This document shows positions 25,001 to 38,251 of a stretch of 64,000 bases of DNA, piece after piece. Position 1 is the first letter of the stretch. Each line of letters opens with the position of its first letter. Source of the DNA: Cavia porcellus (lineage: Eukaryota > Chordata > Mammalia > Rodentia > Caviidae); assembly GCF_034190915.1 (NCBI RefSeq), contig NW_026947545.1, positions 1,302,001 through 1,366,000 of the forward strand. The letters run 5' to 3'. Under the pieces are notes generated by a model, which saw nothing but the letters and a program-made list of their open reading frames with translations, was not told where the DNA came from and ran no database searches. The translations under genes were made by a program, and so were the position numbers.

Positions 25001-26520
25001 TCGCGGGGTGGTGCGCATTGTATGGGTGTGTAACATTACATTCACTAGTAGGAGTGAGAAAAACATCATGGGGTGGTGTGAATCGGAGGGTCTGAATTAG
25101 GATAGGCAGTGAGTGGCAATGTAAGATGAAGCAAAGCACCGCGGGGTGGTCAGCATGGGGAGGTCAGGGAACATGCAGTGGCAATGTAGGATAGGTTTCT
25201 GAAAAACATCGCGTGGTGGTGCGCATTGTATGGGTGTGTAACATTACATTCACTAGTAGGAGTGAGAAAAACATCATGGGGTGGTGTGAATCGGAGGATC
25301 TGAATTAGGATAGGCAGTGAGTGGCAATGTAAGATGGAGAAAAGCACCGCGGGGTGGTCGGCATGGGGAGGTCAAGAAACATGCAGTGGCAATGTAGGAT
25401 AGGTTTCTGAAAAACATCGCGGGGTGGTGCGCGTTGTATGGGTGTGTAACATTACATTCACTAGTAGGAGTGAGAAAAACATCACGGGGTGGTGTGAATC
25501 GTAGGGACTGAATTATGATAGGCAGTGAGTGGCAATATAGGATGGAGAAAAGCACCACGGGGTGGTCAGCATGGGGAGGTCAGGGAACATGCAGTGGAAA
25601 TGTAGGATAGGTTTCTGAAAAACATCGCGGGGTGGTGCGCATTGAATGGGTGTGTAACATTACATTCACTAGTAGGAGTGAGAAAAACATCACGGGGTGG
25701 TGTGAATCGGAGGGTCTGAATTAGGATAGGCAGTGAGTGGGAATGTAGGATGGAGAAAAGCACAGCGGGGTGGTCAGCATGTGGTGGTCAGGGAACATGC
25801 AGTGGCAATGTAGGATAGGTTTCTGAAAAACATGGCGGGGTGGTGCACATTGTATGGGTGTGTAACATTACATTCACTAGTAGGAGTGAGAAAAACATCA
25901 CGGGGTGGTGTGAATTGGAGGGTCTGAATTCGGATACGCAGTGAGTGGCAATGTAGGATGGAGAAAAGCACCGCGGGGTGGTCAGCATGGGGAGTTTAGG
26001 GAACATGCAGTGGTAATGTAATATAGGTTTCTGAAAAACATCGCGCTGTGGTGCGCATTGTATGGGTTTGTAACATTACATTCACTAGTAGGAGTGAGAA
26101 AAACATCACAGGGTGTTGCGAATTGTAGGGGTGTGTAACATTACATTCACTAGTAGGAGTGAGAAAAACATCACGGGGTGGTGTGAATCGGAGGGTCTAA
26201 ATTAGGATAGGCAGTGAGTGGCAATGTAGGATGGAAAAAAACACCGGGGGTTGGTCAGCATGTGGAGGTCAGGGAACATGCAGTGGCAATGTAGGATAGG
26301 TTTCTGAAACACATCGCGGGGTGGTGCGCATTGTATGGGTGTGTAACATTACATTCACCAGCAGGAGTGAGAAATTCATCGTGGGGTGGTGCGCATTGTA
26401 TGTGTGTGTAACATTACATTCACTAGTAGGAGTGAGAAAAACATCACCGGGTGTTGCGCATTGAAGGGGTGTGTAACATTACATTCACTAGTAGGAGTGA
26501 GAAAAAATCACCGGGTGTTG
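25000..26520 (+). repeat. Second copy of 22.1-23.5 kb with one monomer gained
   Basis: It carries the same markers as 22100-23480 plus one additional unit (anchors 25567 to 25775). It ends in the three-S1 unit at 26307-26643. Confidence 0.83.
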
Positions 26521-26643
26521 TGAATCGGAGGGTCTGAATTAGGATAGGCAGTGAGTGGCAATGTAGGGTGGAGAAAAGCACCGCGGTGTGGTCAGCATGG
26601 GGAGGAAAGGGAACATGCAGTGGCAATGTAGGATAGGTTTCTG
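26307..26643 (+). repeat. 337-bp unit with three S1 copies
   Basis: This unit resembles the one at 23279-23616: a second S1 starting AAATTCATCGTGG and a third with CACCGGGTGTTGCGCATTGAAG. It is one base shorter because the following S2 head reads AAAAAATCACC. The two belong to segments offset by about 3.0 kb. Confidence 0.9.
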
Positions 26644-28540
26644 AAAAACATCAGGGGTGGTGTGCATTGTATGGGTGTGTAACATTACATTCACTAGTAG
26701 GAGTGAGAAAAACATCACGGGGTGGTGTGAATCGGAGGGTCTGAATTAGGATAGGCAGTGAGAGGCAATGTAGGATGGAGAAAAGCACCGCGGGGTGGTC
26801 AGCATGTGGAGGTCAGGGAACATGAAGTGGCAATGTAGGATAGGTTTCTGAAAAACATCGCCGAGTGGTGCGCGTTGTATGTGTGTGTAACATTACTTTC
26901 ATTAGTAGGAGTGAGAAAAACATCACGGGGTGGTGTGAATCGGAGGGTCTGAATTAGGATAGGCAGTGAATGGCAATGTAGGTTGGAGAAAAGCACCGCG
27001 GGGTGGTCAGCATGGGGAGGTCAGGGAACCTGCAGTGGCAATGTAGGATAGGTTTCTGAAAAACATCGTGGGGTGGTTCGCATTGTATGGGTGTGTAACA
27101 TTACATTCACTAGTAGGAGTGAGAAAAACATCGTGGGGTGGTGCGCATTGTATGGGTGTGTAACATTACATTCACTAGAAGGAGTGAGAAAAACATCACG
27201 GGGTGGTGTTAAATGGAGCGACAGAAATAGGATAGACAGTGAGTGGCAATGTAGGATGGAGAAAAGCACCGCGGGGTGGTCAGCATGGGGAGGACAGGGA
27301 ACATGCCGTGGCAATGTAGGATATGTTTCTGAAAAAGATCGCGGGGTGGTGCGCATTGTATGGGTGTGTAACAGTACATTCACTAGTAGGAGTGAGCAAA
27401 ACATCATGGGGTGGTGTGAATTGGAGGGTCTGAATTAGCATAGGCAGTGAGTGGCAATGTAGGATGGAGTAACGCACCGCGGGTTGGTCAGCATGTGGAG
27501 GTCAGGGAACATGCAGTGGTAATGTAGGATAGGTTTCTGAAAAACATCGCGGGGTGGTGCGCATTGTATGGGTGTGTAACATTACATTCACTAGTAGGAG
27601 TGAGAAAAACATTGTGGGGTGGTGCGCATTGTATGGGTGTGTAACATTACATTCACAAGTAGGAGTGAGAAAAACATCACGGTGTGGTGTGAATCGCAGG
27701 GACTGAATTAGGATAGGCACTGAGTGGCAATGTAGGATGGAGAAAATCACCGCCGGGTGTTCTTCATAGGGAGGTCAGGGAACATGCTGTGGCAATGTAG
27801 GATAGGTTTCTGAAAAACATCGCGGGGTGGTGCGCATTGTATGGGTGTGTACCTTTACATTCACTATTAGGACTGAGAAAAAATCACCGGGTGGTGTGAA
27901 TCGGAGGGTCTGAATTAGTATAGTCAGTGAGTGGAAATGTAGGATGGAGAAAAGGAACGCGGGGTGGTCAGCATGGGGAGGTCAGGGAACATGCAGTGGC
28001 AATGTAGGATAGTTTTCTGAAAAACATCGCGGGATGGTGCACATTGTATGGGTGTGTAACATTACATTCACTAGTAGGAGTGAGAAAAACATTGTGGGGT
28101 GGTGCGCATTGTATGGGTGTGTAACAGTACATTCACTAGTAGGAGTGAGCAAAACATCATGGGGTGGTGTGAATTGGAGGGTCTGAATTAGCATAGGCAG
28201 TGAGTGGCCATGTAGGATGGAGTAACACACCAGGGGTTGGTCAGCATGTGGAGGTCAGGGAACATGCAGTGGCAATGTAGGATAGGTTTCTGAAAAACAT
28301 CGCGGGGTGGTTCGCATTGTATGGGTGTGTAACATTACATTCACTAGTAGGAGTGAGAAAAACATCGTGGGGTGGTGCGCATTGTATGGGTGTGTAACAT
28401 TACATTCACTAGTAGGAGTGAGAAAAACATCACCGGGTGGTGTGAATCGCAGGGACTGAATTAGGATAGGCAGTGAGTGGCAATATAGGATGGATAAAAG
28501 CACCATGGGCTGGTCAGCATGGGGAGGTCAGGGAACATGC
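26520..28540 (+). repeat. Array leading into the 5.3-kb duplication
   Basis: Units from anchor 26593 are 207, 208, 273, 208, 273, 207, 273 and 273. The 27008-27489 part, with GAAATGGAGCGACAG-type or GTTAAATGGAGCGACAG S2, resembles 29.6, 31.1, 34.9, 36.5, 48.1 and 52.3 kb. The 27762 unit has TTCTTCATAGGG in S3. Confidence 0.8.
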
Positions 28541-31500
28541 AGTGGAAATGTAGGATAGGTTTCTGAAGAACATCGCGGGGTGGTGCGCATTGTTTGGGTG
28601 TGTAACATTACATTCACTAGTAGGAGTGAGAAAAACATCACGGGGTGGTGTCAATCGGAGGGTCTGAATTAGGATAGGCAGTGAGTGGCAATGTAGGGTG
28701 GAGAAAAGCACCGCGGGGTGGTCAGCATGGGGAAGTCAGGGAACATGCAGTGGCAATGTAGGATAGGTTTCGGAAAAACATCAGGTGAGGTGTGCATTGT
28801 ATGGGTGTGTAACATTACATTCACTAGTAGTAGTGAGAAAAACATAACGGGGTGGTGTGTATCGGAGGGTCTGAATTAGCATAGGCAGTGAGTGGCAATG
28901 TAGGATGGAGAAAAGCTCCGCGGGGTGGTCAGCATGGGGAGGTCAGGGAACATGCAATGGCAATGTAGGATAGGTTTCTGAAAAACATCGCCGAGTGGTG
29001 CGCATTGTATGTGTGTGTAACATTACATTCACTAGTAGGAGTGAGAAAAATATCCCGGGGATCGTGTGACTCCGTTGGTTTGAATTAGGATAGGCAGTGA
29101 ATGGCAATGTAGGATGGAGAATGAGCACCGCGGGGTGGTCAGCATGTGGAGGTCAGGGAACATGCAATGGCAATGTAGGATAGGTTTCTGAAAAACATCG
29201 CCGAGTGGTTTGCATTGTATGGGTGTGTAACATTACATTCACTAGTAGGAGTGAGAAAAACATCGTGGGGTGGTGCGCATTGTATGGGTGTGTAACATTA
29301 CATTCACTAGTAGGAGTGAGAAAAACATCACGGGGTGGTGTGTATCGGAGGGTCTGAATTAGGATAGGCAGTGAGAGGCAATGTAGGATGGAGAAAAGCA
29401 CCCGGGGTGGTCAGCATGTGGAGGTCAGGGAACATGAAGTGGCAATGTAGGATAGGTTTCTGAAAAACATCGCCGAGTGGTGCGCATTGTATGTGTGTGT
29501 AACATTACTTTCACTAGTAGGAGTGAGAAAAACATCACGGGGTGGTGTGAATCGGAGGGTCTGAATTAGGATAGGCAGTGAATGGCAATGTAGGATGGAG
29601 AAAAGCACCGCGGGGTGGTCAGCATGGGGAGGTCAGGGAACATGCAGTGGCAATGTAGGATAGGTTTCTGAAAAACATCGCGGGGTGGTGCGCATTGTAT
29701 GGGTGTGTAACATTACATTCACTAGTAGGAGTGAGAAAAACATCGTGGGGTGGTCCGCATTGTATGGGGGTGTAACATTACATTCACTAGAAGGAGTGAG
29801 AAAAACATCACGGGGTGGTGTGAAATGGAGCGACAGAATTAGGATAGACAGTGAGTGGCAATGTAGGATGGAGAAAAGCACCGCGGGGTGGTCAGCATGG
29901 GGAGGACAGGGAACATGCCGTGGCAATGTAGGATAGGTTTCTGAAAAACATCGCGGGGTGGGGCGCATTTTATGGGTGTGTAAAATTACATTCACAAGTA
30001 GGAGTGAGAAAAACATCACTGGGTGGTGTGAATCGGAGGGTCTGAATTAGGATAGGCACTGAGTGGCAATGTAGGATGTAGAAAATCACCGCGGGGTGTT
30101 CATCATAGGGAGGTCAGGGAACATGCTGTGGCAATGTAGGATAGGTTTCTGAAAAACATCGCGGGGTGGTGCGCATTGTATGGGTGTGTAACATTACATT
30201 CACTAGTAGGAGTGAGAAAAACATCACGGGGTGGTGTGAATCGGAGTGTCTGAATTAGCATAGGCAGTGAGTGGCAATGTAGGATGGAGAAAAGCCCCGC
30301 GGGGTGGTCAGCATGGGGAGGTCAGGGAACATGCAATGGCAATGTAGGATAGGTTTCTGAAAAACATCGCCGAGTGGTGCGCATTGTATGTGTGTGTAAC
30401 ATTACATTCACTAGTAGGAGTGAGAAAAATATCCCGGGTTGGTGTGAATCCGTTGGTCTGAATTAGGATAGGCAGTGAATGGCAATGTAGGATGGAGAAA
30501 AGCACCGCGGGGTGGTCAGCATGGGGAGGTCTGGGAACATGCAGTGGCAATGTAAGTTAGGTTTCTGAAAAACATCGCGGGGTGGTGCGCATTGTATGGG
30601 TGTGTAACATTACATTCACTAGTAGTAGTGAGAAAAACATCGTGGGGTGGTGCGCATTGTATGGGTGTGTAATATTACATTCACTTGAATGTGTGGGAAA
30701 AACATCACGGGTTGGTGTGAATCGGAGGGACTGAAATAGGATAGGCAGTGAGTGGCTTTGTAGGATGGAGAAAAGCACCGCGGGGTGATCAGCATGGGGA
30801 GGACAGGGAACATGCCGTGGCAATGTAGGATAGGTTTCTGAAAACCATCGAAGGGTGGTGCGCATTGTATGGGTGTGTAACATTACATTCACTAGTAGGA
30901 GTGAGAAATACATCACGGGGTGCTGTGAATCCGAGGGTCTGAATTAGGATAGGCAGTCAGTGGCAATGTAGGATGGAGAAAAGCACCGCGGGGTGGTCAG
31001 CATGGGGAGGTCAGGGAACATGCAGTGGCAATGTAGGATAGGTTTCTGAAAAACATCGCGGGGTGGTGCGCATTGTATGGGTGTGTAACATTACATTCAC
31101 TAGTAGGAATGAGAAAAACATCGTGGGGTGGTGCGCATTGTATGGGTGTGTAACATTACATTCACTAGAAGGAGTGAGAAAAACATCACGGGGTGGTGTG
31201 AAATGGAGCGACAGAAATAGGATAGACAGTGAGTGGCAATGTAGGATGGAGAAAAGCACCGCGGGGTGGTCAGCATGGAGAGGACAGGGAACATGCCGTG
31301 GCAATGTAGGATAGGTTTCTGAAAAACATCCAGGGGTGGTGCGCATTGTATGGGTGTGTAACAGTTCATTCACTAGTAGGAGTGAGCAAATCATCACGGG
31401 GTGGTGTGAATTGGATGGTCTGAATTAACATAGGCAGTGAGTGGCAATGTAGGATGGAGTAACGCCCCGCGGGTTGGTCAGCATGTGGAGGTCAGGGAAC

Positions 31501-32167
31501 ATGCAGTGGCAATGTAGGATAGGTTTCTGAAAAACATCGCCGGGTGGGGCGCATTTTATGGGTGTGTAAAATTACATTCACAAGTAGGAGTGAGAAAAAC
31601 ATCACTGGGTGGTGCGAATTGGAGGGTCTGAATTAGGATAGGCACTGAGTGGCAATGTAGGATGGAGAAAATCACCGCGGGGTGTTCATCATAGGGACGT
31701 CAAGGAACATGCTGTGGCAATGTAGGATAGGTTTCTGAAAAACATCGCGGGGTGGTGCGCATTGTATGGGTGTGTAACATTACATTCACTAATAGGAGTG
31801 AGAAAAAAATCACTGGGTGGTGTGAATCGGAGGGTCTGAATTAGTATAGTCAGTGAGTGGAAATGTAGGATGGAGAAAAGGACCGCGGGGTGGTCCGCAT
31901 GGGGAGGTCAGGGAACATGCAGTGGCAATGTAGGATAGTTTTCTGAAAAACATTGCGGGATGGTGCGCATTGTATGGGTGTGTAACATTACATTCACTAG
32001 TAGGAGTGAGAAAAACATTGTGGGGTGGTGCGCATTGTATGGGTGTGTAACATTACATTCACTAGTAGGAGTGAGAAAAACATCACGGTGTGGTGTGAAT
32101 CGCAGGGACTGAATTAGGATAGGCAGTGAGTGGCAATATAGGATGGATAAAAGCACCACGGGCTGGT

Positions 32168-32232
32168 CAGCATGGGGAGGTCAGGTAACATGCAGTGGAA
32201 ATGTAGGATGGAGAAAAGGACCGCGGGGTGGT
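32168..32232 (+). repeat. 65-bp remnant unit lacking S1 and most of S2
   Basis: Anchors at 32168 and 32233 are only 65 bases apart. S3 runs to GGAAATGTAGGAT and then, instead of AGGTTTCTG and S1, continues directly as GGAGAAAAGGACC, which is the end of an S2 followed by the next S3 head. The join lies in the AATGTAGGAT motif shared by S2 and S3, as expected for exchange between the two subunits. Loss of 143 bases from a 208-bp unit, or 208 from a 273-bp unit, gives exactly this length. Confidence 0.92.
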
Positions 32233-32556
32233 CCGCATGGGGAGGTCAGGGAACATGCAGTGGCAATGTAGGATAGTTTTCTGAAAAACATCGCGGGATG
32301 GTGCGCATTGTATGGGTGTGTAACATTACATTCACTAGTAGGAGTGAGAAAAACATTGTGGGGTGGTGCGCATTGTATGGGTGTGTAACATTACATTCAC
32401 TAGTAGGAGTGAGAAAAACATCACGGTGTGGTGTGAATCGCAGGGACTGAATTAGGATAGGCAGTGAGTGGCAATATAGGATGCATAAAAGCACCACGGG
32501 CTGGTCAGCATGGGGAGGTCAGGTAACATGCAGTGGAAATGTAGGATAGGTTTCTG

Positions 32557-32894
32557 AAGAACATCGAGGGGTGGTGCGCATTGTTTGGGTGTGTAACATT
32601 ACATTCACTAGTAGGAGTGAGAAAAACATTGTGGGGTGGTGCGCATTGTATGGGTGTGTAACATTACATTCACTAGTAGGAGTGAGAAAAACATCGTGGG
32701 GTGGTGCGCATTGTATGGGTGTGTAACATTACATTCACTAGAAGGAGTGAGAAAAACATCACGGGGTGGTGTGAAATGGAGCGACAGAAATAGGATAGAC
32801 AGTGAGTGGCAATGTAGGATGGAGAAAAGCACCGCGGGGTGGTCAGCATGGGGATGACAGGGAACATGCCGTGGCAATGTAGGATAGGTTTCTG
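32557..32894 (+). repeat. 338-bp unit with three S1 copies
   Basis: Three S1 copies have heads AAGAACATCGAGG, AAAAACATTGTGG and AAAAACATCGTGG. They are followed by an S2 of the GAAATGGAGCGACAG type and S3. It is repeated almost exactly 5357 bases downstream at 37914-38251. Confidence 0.92.
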
Positions 32895-35800
32895 AAAAAC
32901 ATCGCGGGGTGGTGTGCATTGTATGGGTGTGTAACATTACATTCACTAGTAGGAGTGAGAAAAACATCGTGGGGTGGTGCGCATTGTATGGGTGTGTAAC
33001 ATTACATTCACTAGTAGGAGTGAGAAAAACGTCACGGGGTGGTGTGAATCGGAGGGTCTGAATTAGGATAGGCAGTGAGTGGCAATGTAGGGTGGAGAAA
33101 AGCACCGCGGGGTGGTCAGCATGGGGAGGTCAGGGAACATGCAGTGGCAATGTAGGATAGGTTTCTGAAAAACATCGCGGGGTGGGGCGCATTTTATGGG
33201 TGTGTAAAATTACATTCACAAGTAGGAGTGAGAAAAACATCACTGGGTTGTGTGAAGAGGGGGGTCTGAATTAGGATAGGCACTGAGTGGCAATGTAGGA
33301 TGGAGAAAATCACCGCGGGGTGTTCATCATAGGGAGGTCAGGGAACATGCTGTGGCAATGTAGGATAGGTTTCTGAAAAACATCGCGGGTTGGTGCGCAT
33401 TGTATGGGTGTGTAACATTACATTCACTAATAGGAGTGAGAAAAAAATCACCGGGTGGTGTGAATCGGAGGGTCTGAATTAGTATAGTCAGTGAGTGGAA
33501 ATGTAGGATGGAGAAAAGGACCGCGGGGTGGTCAGCATGGGGAGGTCAGGGAACATACAGTGGCAATGTAGGATAGTTTTCTGAAAAAACATCGCGGGAT
33601 GGTGCGCATTGTATGGGTGTGTAACATTACATTCACTAGTAGGAGGGAGAAAAACATTGTGGGGTGGTGCTCATTGTATGGGTGTGTAACATTACATTCA
33701 CTAGTATGAGTGAGAAAAACATCACGGTGTGGTGTGAATCGCAGGGACTGAATTAGGATAGGCAGTGAGTGGCAATATAGGATGGAGAAAAGCACCACGG
33801 GCTGGTCAGCATGGGGAGGTCAGGTAACACGCAGTGGAAATGTAGGATAGGTTTCTGAAGAACATCGCGGGGTGGTGCGCATTGTTTGGGTGTGTAACAT
33901 TACATTCACTAGTAGGAGTGAGAAAAACATCACGGGGTGGTGTCAATCGGAGGGTCTGAATTAGGATAGGCAGTGAGTGGCAATGTAGGGTGGAGAAAAG
34001 CACCGCGGGGTGGTCAGCATGGGGAAGTCAGGGAACATGCAGTGGCAATGTAGGATAGGTTTCGGAAAAACATCAGGTGAGGTGTGCATTGTATGGGTGT
34101 GTAACATTACATTCACTAGTAGGAGTGAGAAAAACATAACGGGGTGGTGTGTATCGGAGGGTCTGAATTAGCATAGGCAGTGAGTGACAATGTAGGATGG
34201 AGAAAAGCTCCGCGGGGTGGTCAGCATGGGGAGGTCAGGGAACATGCAATGGCAATGTAGGATAGGTTTCTGAAAAACATCGCCGAGTGGTGCGCATTGT
34301 ATGTGTGTGTAACATTACATTCACTAGTAGGAGTGAGAAAAATATCCCGGGGATCGTGTGACTCCGTTGGTTTGAATTAGGATAGGCAGTGAATGGCAAT
34401 GTAGGATGGAGAATGAGCACCGCGGGGTGGTCAGCATGTGGAGGTCAGGGAACATGCAATGGCAATGTAGGATAGGTTTCTGAAAAATATCGCCGAGTGG
34501 TTTGCATTGTATGGGTGTGTAACATTACATTCACTAGTAGGAGTGAGAAAAACATCGTGGGGTGGTGCGCATTGTATGGGTGTGTAACATTACATTCACT
34601 AGTAGGAGTGAGAAAAACATCACGGGGTGGTGTGTATCGGAGGGTCTGAATTAGGATAGGCAGTGAGAGGCAATGTAGGATGGAGAAAAGCACCCGGGGT
34701 GGTCAGCATGTGGAGGTCAGGGAACATGAAGTGGCAATGTAGGATAGGTTTCTGAAAAACATCGCCGAGTGGTGCGCATTGTATGTGTGTGTAACATTAC
34801 TTTCACTAGTAGGAGTGAGAAAAACATCACGGGGTGGTGTGAATCGGAGGGTCTGAATTAGGATAGGCAGTGAATGGCAATGTAGGATGGAGAAAAGCAC
34901 CGCGGGGTGGTCAGCATGGGGAGGTCAGGGAACATGCAGTGGCAATGTAGGATAGGTTTCTGAAAAACATCGCGGGGTGGTGCGCATTGTATGGGTGTGT
35001 AACATTACATTCACTAGTAGGAGTGAGAAAAACATCGTGGGGTGGTCCGCATTGTATGGGGGTGTAACATTACATTCACTAGAAGGAGTGAGAAAAACAT
35101 CACGGGGTGGTGTGAAATGGAGCGACAGAATTAGGATAGACAGTGAGTGGCAATGTAGGATGGAGAAAAGCACCGCGGGGTGGTCAGCATGGGGAGGACA
35201 GGGAACATGCCGTGGCAATGTAGGATAGGTTTCTGAAAAACATCGCGGGGTGGGGCGCATTTTATGGGTGTGTAAAATTACATTCACAAGTAGGAGTGAG
35301 AAAAACATCACTGGGTGGTGTGAATCGGAGGGTCTGAATTAGGATAGGCACTGAGTGGCAATGTAGGATGTAGAAAATCACCGCGGGGTGTTCATCATAG
35401 GGAGGTCAGGGAACATGCTGTGGCAATGTAGGATAGGTTTCTGAAAAACATCGCGGGGTGGTGCGCATTGTATGGGTGTGTAACATTACATTCACTAGTA
35501 GGAGTGAGAAAAACATCACGGGGTGGTGTGAATCGGAGTGTCTGAATTAGCATAGGCAGTGAGTGGCCATGTAGGATGGAGAAAAGCCCCGCGGGGTGGT
35601 CAGCATGGGGAGGTCAGGGAACATGCAATGGCAATGTAGGATAGGTTTCTGAAAAACATCGCCGAGTGGTGCGCATTGTATGTGTGTGTAACATTACATT
35701 CACTAGTAGGAGTGAGAAAAATATCCCGGGTTGGTGTGAATCCGTTGGTCTGAATTAGGATAGGCAGTGAATGGCAATGTAGGATGGAGAAAAGCACCGC

Positions 35801-36289
35801 GGGGTGGTCAGCATGGGGAGGTCTGGGAACATGCAGTGGCAATGTAAGTTAGGTTTCTGAAAAACATCGCGGGGTGGTGCGCATTGTATGGGTGTGTAAC
35901 ATTACATTCACTAGTAGTAGTGAGAAAAACATCGTGGGGTGGTGCGCATTGTATGGGTGTGTAATATTACATTCACTTGAATGTGTGGGAAAAACATCAC
36001 GGGTTGGTGTGAATCGGAGGGACTGAAATAGGATAGGCAGTGAGTGGCAATGTAGGATGGAGAAAAGCACCGCGGGGTGATCAGCATGGGGAGGACAGGG
36101 AACATGCCGTGGCAATGTAGGATAGGTTTCTGAAAACCATCGAAGGGTGGTGCGCATTGTATGGGTGTGTAACATTACATTCACTAGTAGGAGTGAGAAA
36201 TACATCACGGGGTGCTGTGAATCCGAGGGTCTGAATTAGGATAGGCAGTCAGTGGCAATGTAGGATGGAGAAAAGCACCGCGGGGTGGT

Positions 36290-36354
36290 CAGCATGGGGA
36301 GGTCAGGTAACATGCAGTGGAAATGTAGGATGGAGAAAAGGACCGCGGGGTGGT
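36290..36354 (+). repeat. 65-bp remnant unit, extra in second 5.3-kb copy
   Basis: Anchors at 36290 and 36355 are 65 bases apart, with the same join as at 32168-32232. The corresponding place in the first copy (about 30998) has no such remnant. This insertion explains why the offset between the two copies changes from 5292 to 5357 here. Confidence 0.92.
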
Positions 36355-37524
36355 CCGCATGGGGAGGTCAGGGAACATGCAGTGGCAATGTAGGATAGTT
36401 TTCTGAAAAACATCGCGGGGTGGTGCGCATTGTATGGGTGTGTAACATTACATTCACTAGTAGGAATGAGAAAAACATCGTGGGGTGGTGCGCATTGTAT
36501 GGGTGTGTAACATTACATTCACTAGAAGGAGTGAGAAAAACATCACGGGGTGGTGTGAAATGGAGCGACAGAAATAGGATAGACAGTGAGTGGCAATGTA
36601 GGATGGAGAAAAGCACCGCGGGGTGGTCAGCATGGAGAGGACAGGGAACATGCCGTGGCAATGTAGGATAGGTTTCTGAAAAACATCCCGGGGTGGTGCG
36701 CATTGTATGGGTGTGTAACAGTTCATTCACTAGTAGGAGTGAGCAAATCATCACGGGGTGGTGTGAATTGGATGGTCTGAATTAACATAGGCAGTGAGTG
36801 GCAATGTAGGATGGAGTAACGCCCCGCGGGTTGGTCAGCATGTGGAGGTCAGGGAACATGCAGTGGCAATGTAGGATAGGTTTCTGAAAAACATCGCCGG
36901 GTGGGGCGCATTTTATGGGTGTGTAAAATTACATTCACAAGTAGGAGTGAGAAAAACATCACTGGGTGGTGCGAATTGGAGGGTCTGAATTAGGATAGGC
37001 ACTGAGTGGCAATGTAGGATGGAGAAAATCACCGCGGGGTGTTCATCATAGGGACGTCAAGGAACATGCTGTGGCAATGTAGGATAGGTTTCTGAAAAAC
37101 ATCGCGGGGTGGTGCGCATTGTATGGGTGTGTAACATTACATTCACTAATAGGAGTGAGAAAAAAATCACTGGGTGGTGTGAATCGGAGGGTCTGAATTA
37201 GTATAGTCAGTGAGTGGAAATGTAGGATGGAGAAAAGGACCGCGGGGTGGTCCGCATGGGGAGGTCAGGGAACATGCAGTGGCAATGTAGGATAGTTTTC
37301 TGAAAAACATCGCGGGATGGTGCGCATTGTATGGGTGTGTAACATTACATTCACTAGTAGGAGTGAGAAAAACATTGTGGGGTGGTGCGCATTGTATGGG
37401 TGTGTAACATTACATTCACTAGTAGGAGTGAGAAAAACATCACGGTGTGCTGTGAATCGCAGGGACTGAATTAGGATAGGCAGTGAGTGGCAATATAGGA
37501 TGGATAAAAGCACCACGGGCTGGT

Positions 37525-37589
37525 CAGCATGGGGAGGTCAGGTAACATGCAGTGGAAATGTAGGATGGAGAAAAGGACCGCGGGGTGGT
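37525..37589 (+). repeat. 65-bp remnant unit
   Basis: This is the 5357-offset counterpart of 32168-32232, with the same AATGTAGGAT join to an S2 end. Confidence 0.92.
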
Positions 37590-37913
37590 CCGCATGGGGA
37601 GGTCAGGGAACATGCAGTGGCAATGTAGGATAGTTTTCTGAAAAACATCGCGGGATGGTGCGCATTGTATGGGTGTGTAACATTACATTCACTAGTAGGA
37701 GTGAGAAAAACATTGTGGGGTGGTGCGCATTGTATGGGTGTGTAACATTACATTCACTAGTAGGAGTGAGAAAAACATCACGGTGTGGTGTGAATCGCAG
37801 GGACTGAATTAGGATAGGCAGTGAGTGGCAATATAGGATGCATAAAAGCACCACGGGCTGGTCAGCATGGGGAGGTCAGGTAACATGCAGTGGAAATGTA
37901 GGATAGGTTTCTG

Positions 37914-38251
37914 AAGAACATCGAGGGGTGGTGCGCATTGTTTGGGTGTGTAACATTACATTCACTAGTAGGAGTGAGAAAAACATTGTGGGGTGGTGCG
38001 CATTGTATGGGTGTGTAACATTACATTCACTAGTAGGAGTGAGAAAAACATCGTGGGGTGGTGCGCATTGTATGGGTGTGTAACATTACATTCACTAGAA
38101 GGAGTGAGAAAAACATCACGGGGTGGTGTGAAATGGAGCGACAGAAATAGGATAGACAGTGAGTGGCAATGTAGGATGGAGAAAAGCACCGCGGGGTGGT
38201 CAGCATGGGGATGACAGGGAACATGCCGTGGCAATGTAGGATAGGTTTCTG
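37914..38251 (+). repeat. 338-bp unit with three S1 copies
   Basis: This is the counterpart of 32557-32894 in the second 5.3-kb copy, with the same three S1 head variants in the same order. Confidence 0.92.

Larger units (their letters stand above)
28540..33830 (+). repeat. First copy of a 5.3-kb tandem block
   Basis: Unit lengths from anchor 28515 are 208, 207, 210, 272, 208, 273, 208, 208, 208, 273, 208, 273, 208, 208, 208, 273, 65, 273, 338, 273, 208, 208 and 274. Every anchor recurs 5292 bases on, changing to 5357 after about 36290. I saw only scattered single-base differences between copies, for example GGCTTTGTAGG against GGCAATGTAGG at 30756/36048. The 210-bp unit carries GAGAATGAGCACC. 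Confidence 0.9.

Noticed and set aside
32168..32232. Short mobile-element insertion at the 65-bp spacings
   Set aside because: The 65 bases consist entirely of S3 and S2-end sequence and have no target-site duplication or foreign sequence. Exchange at AATGTAGGAT explains them.
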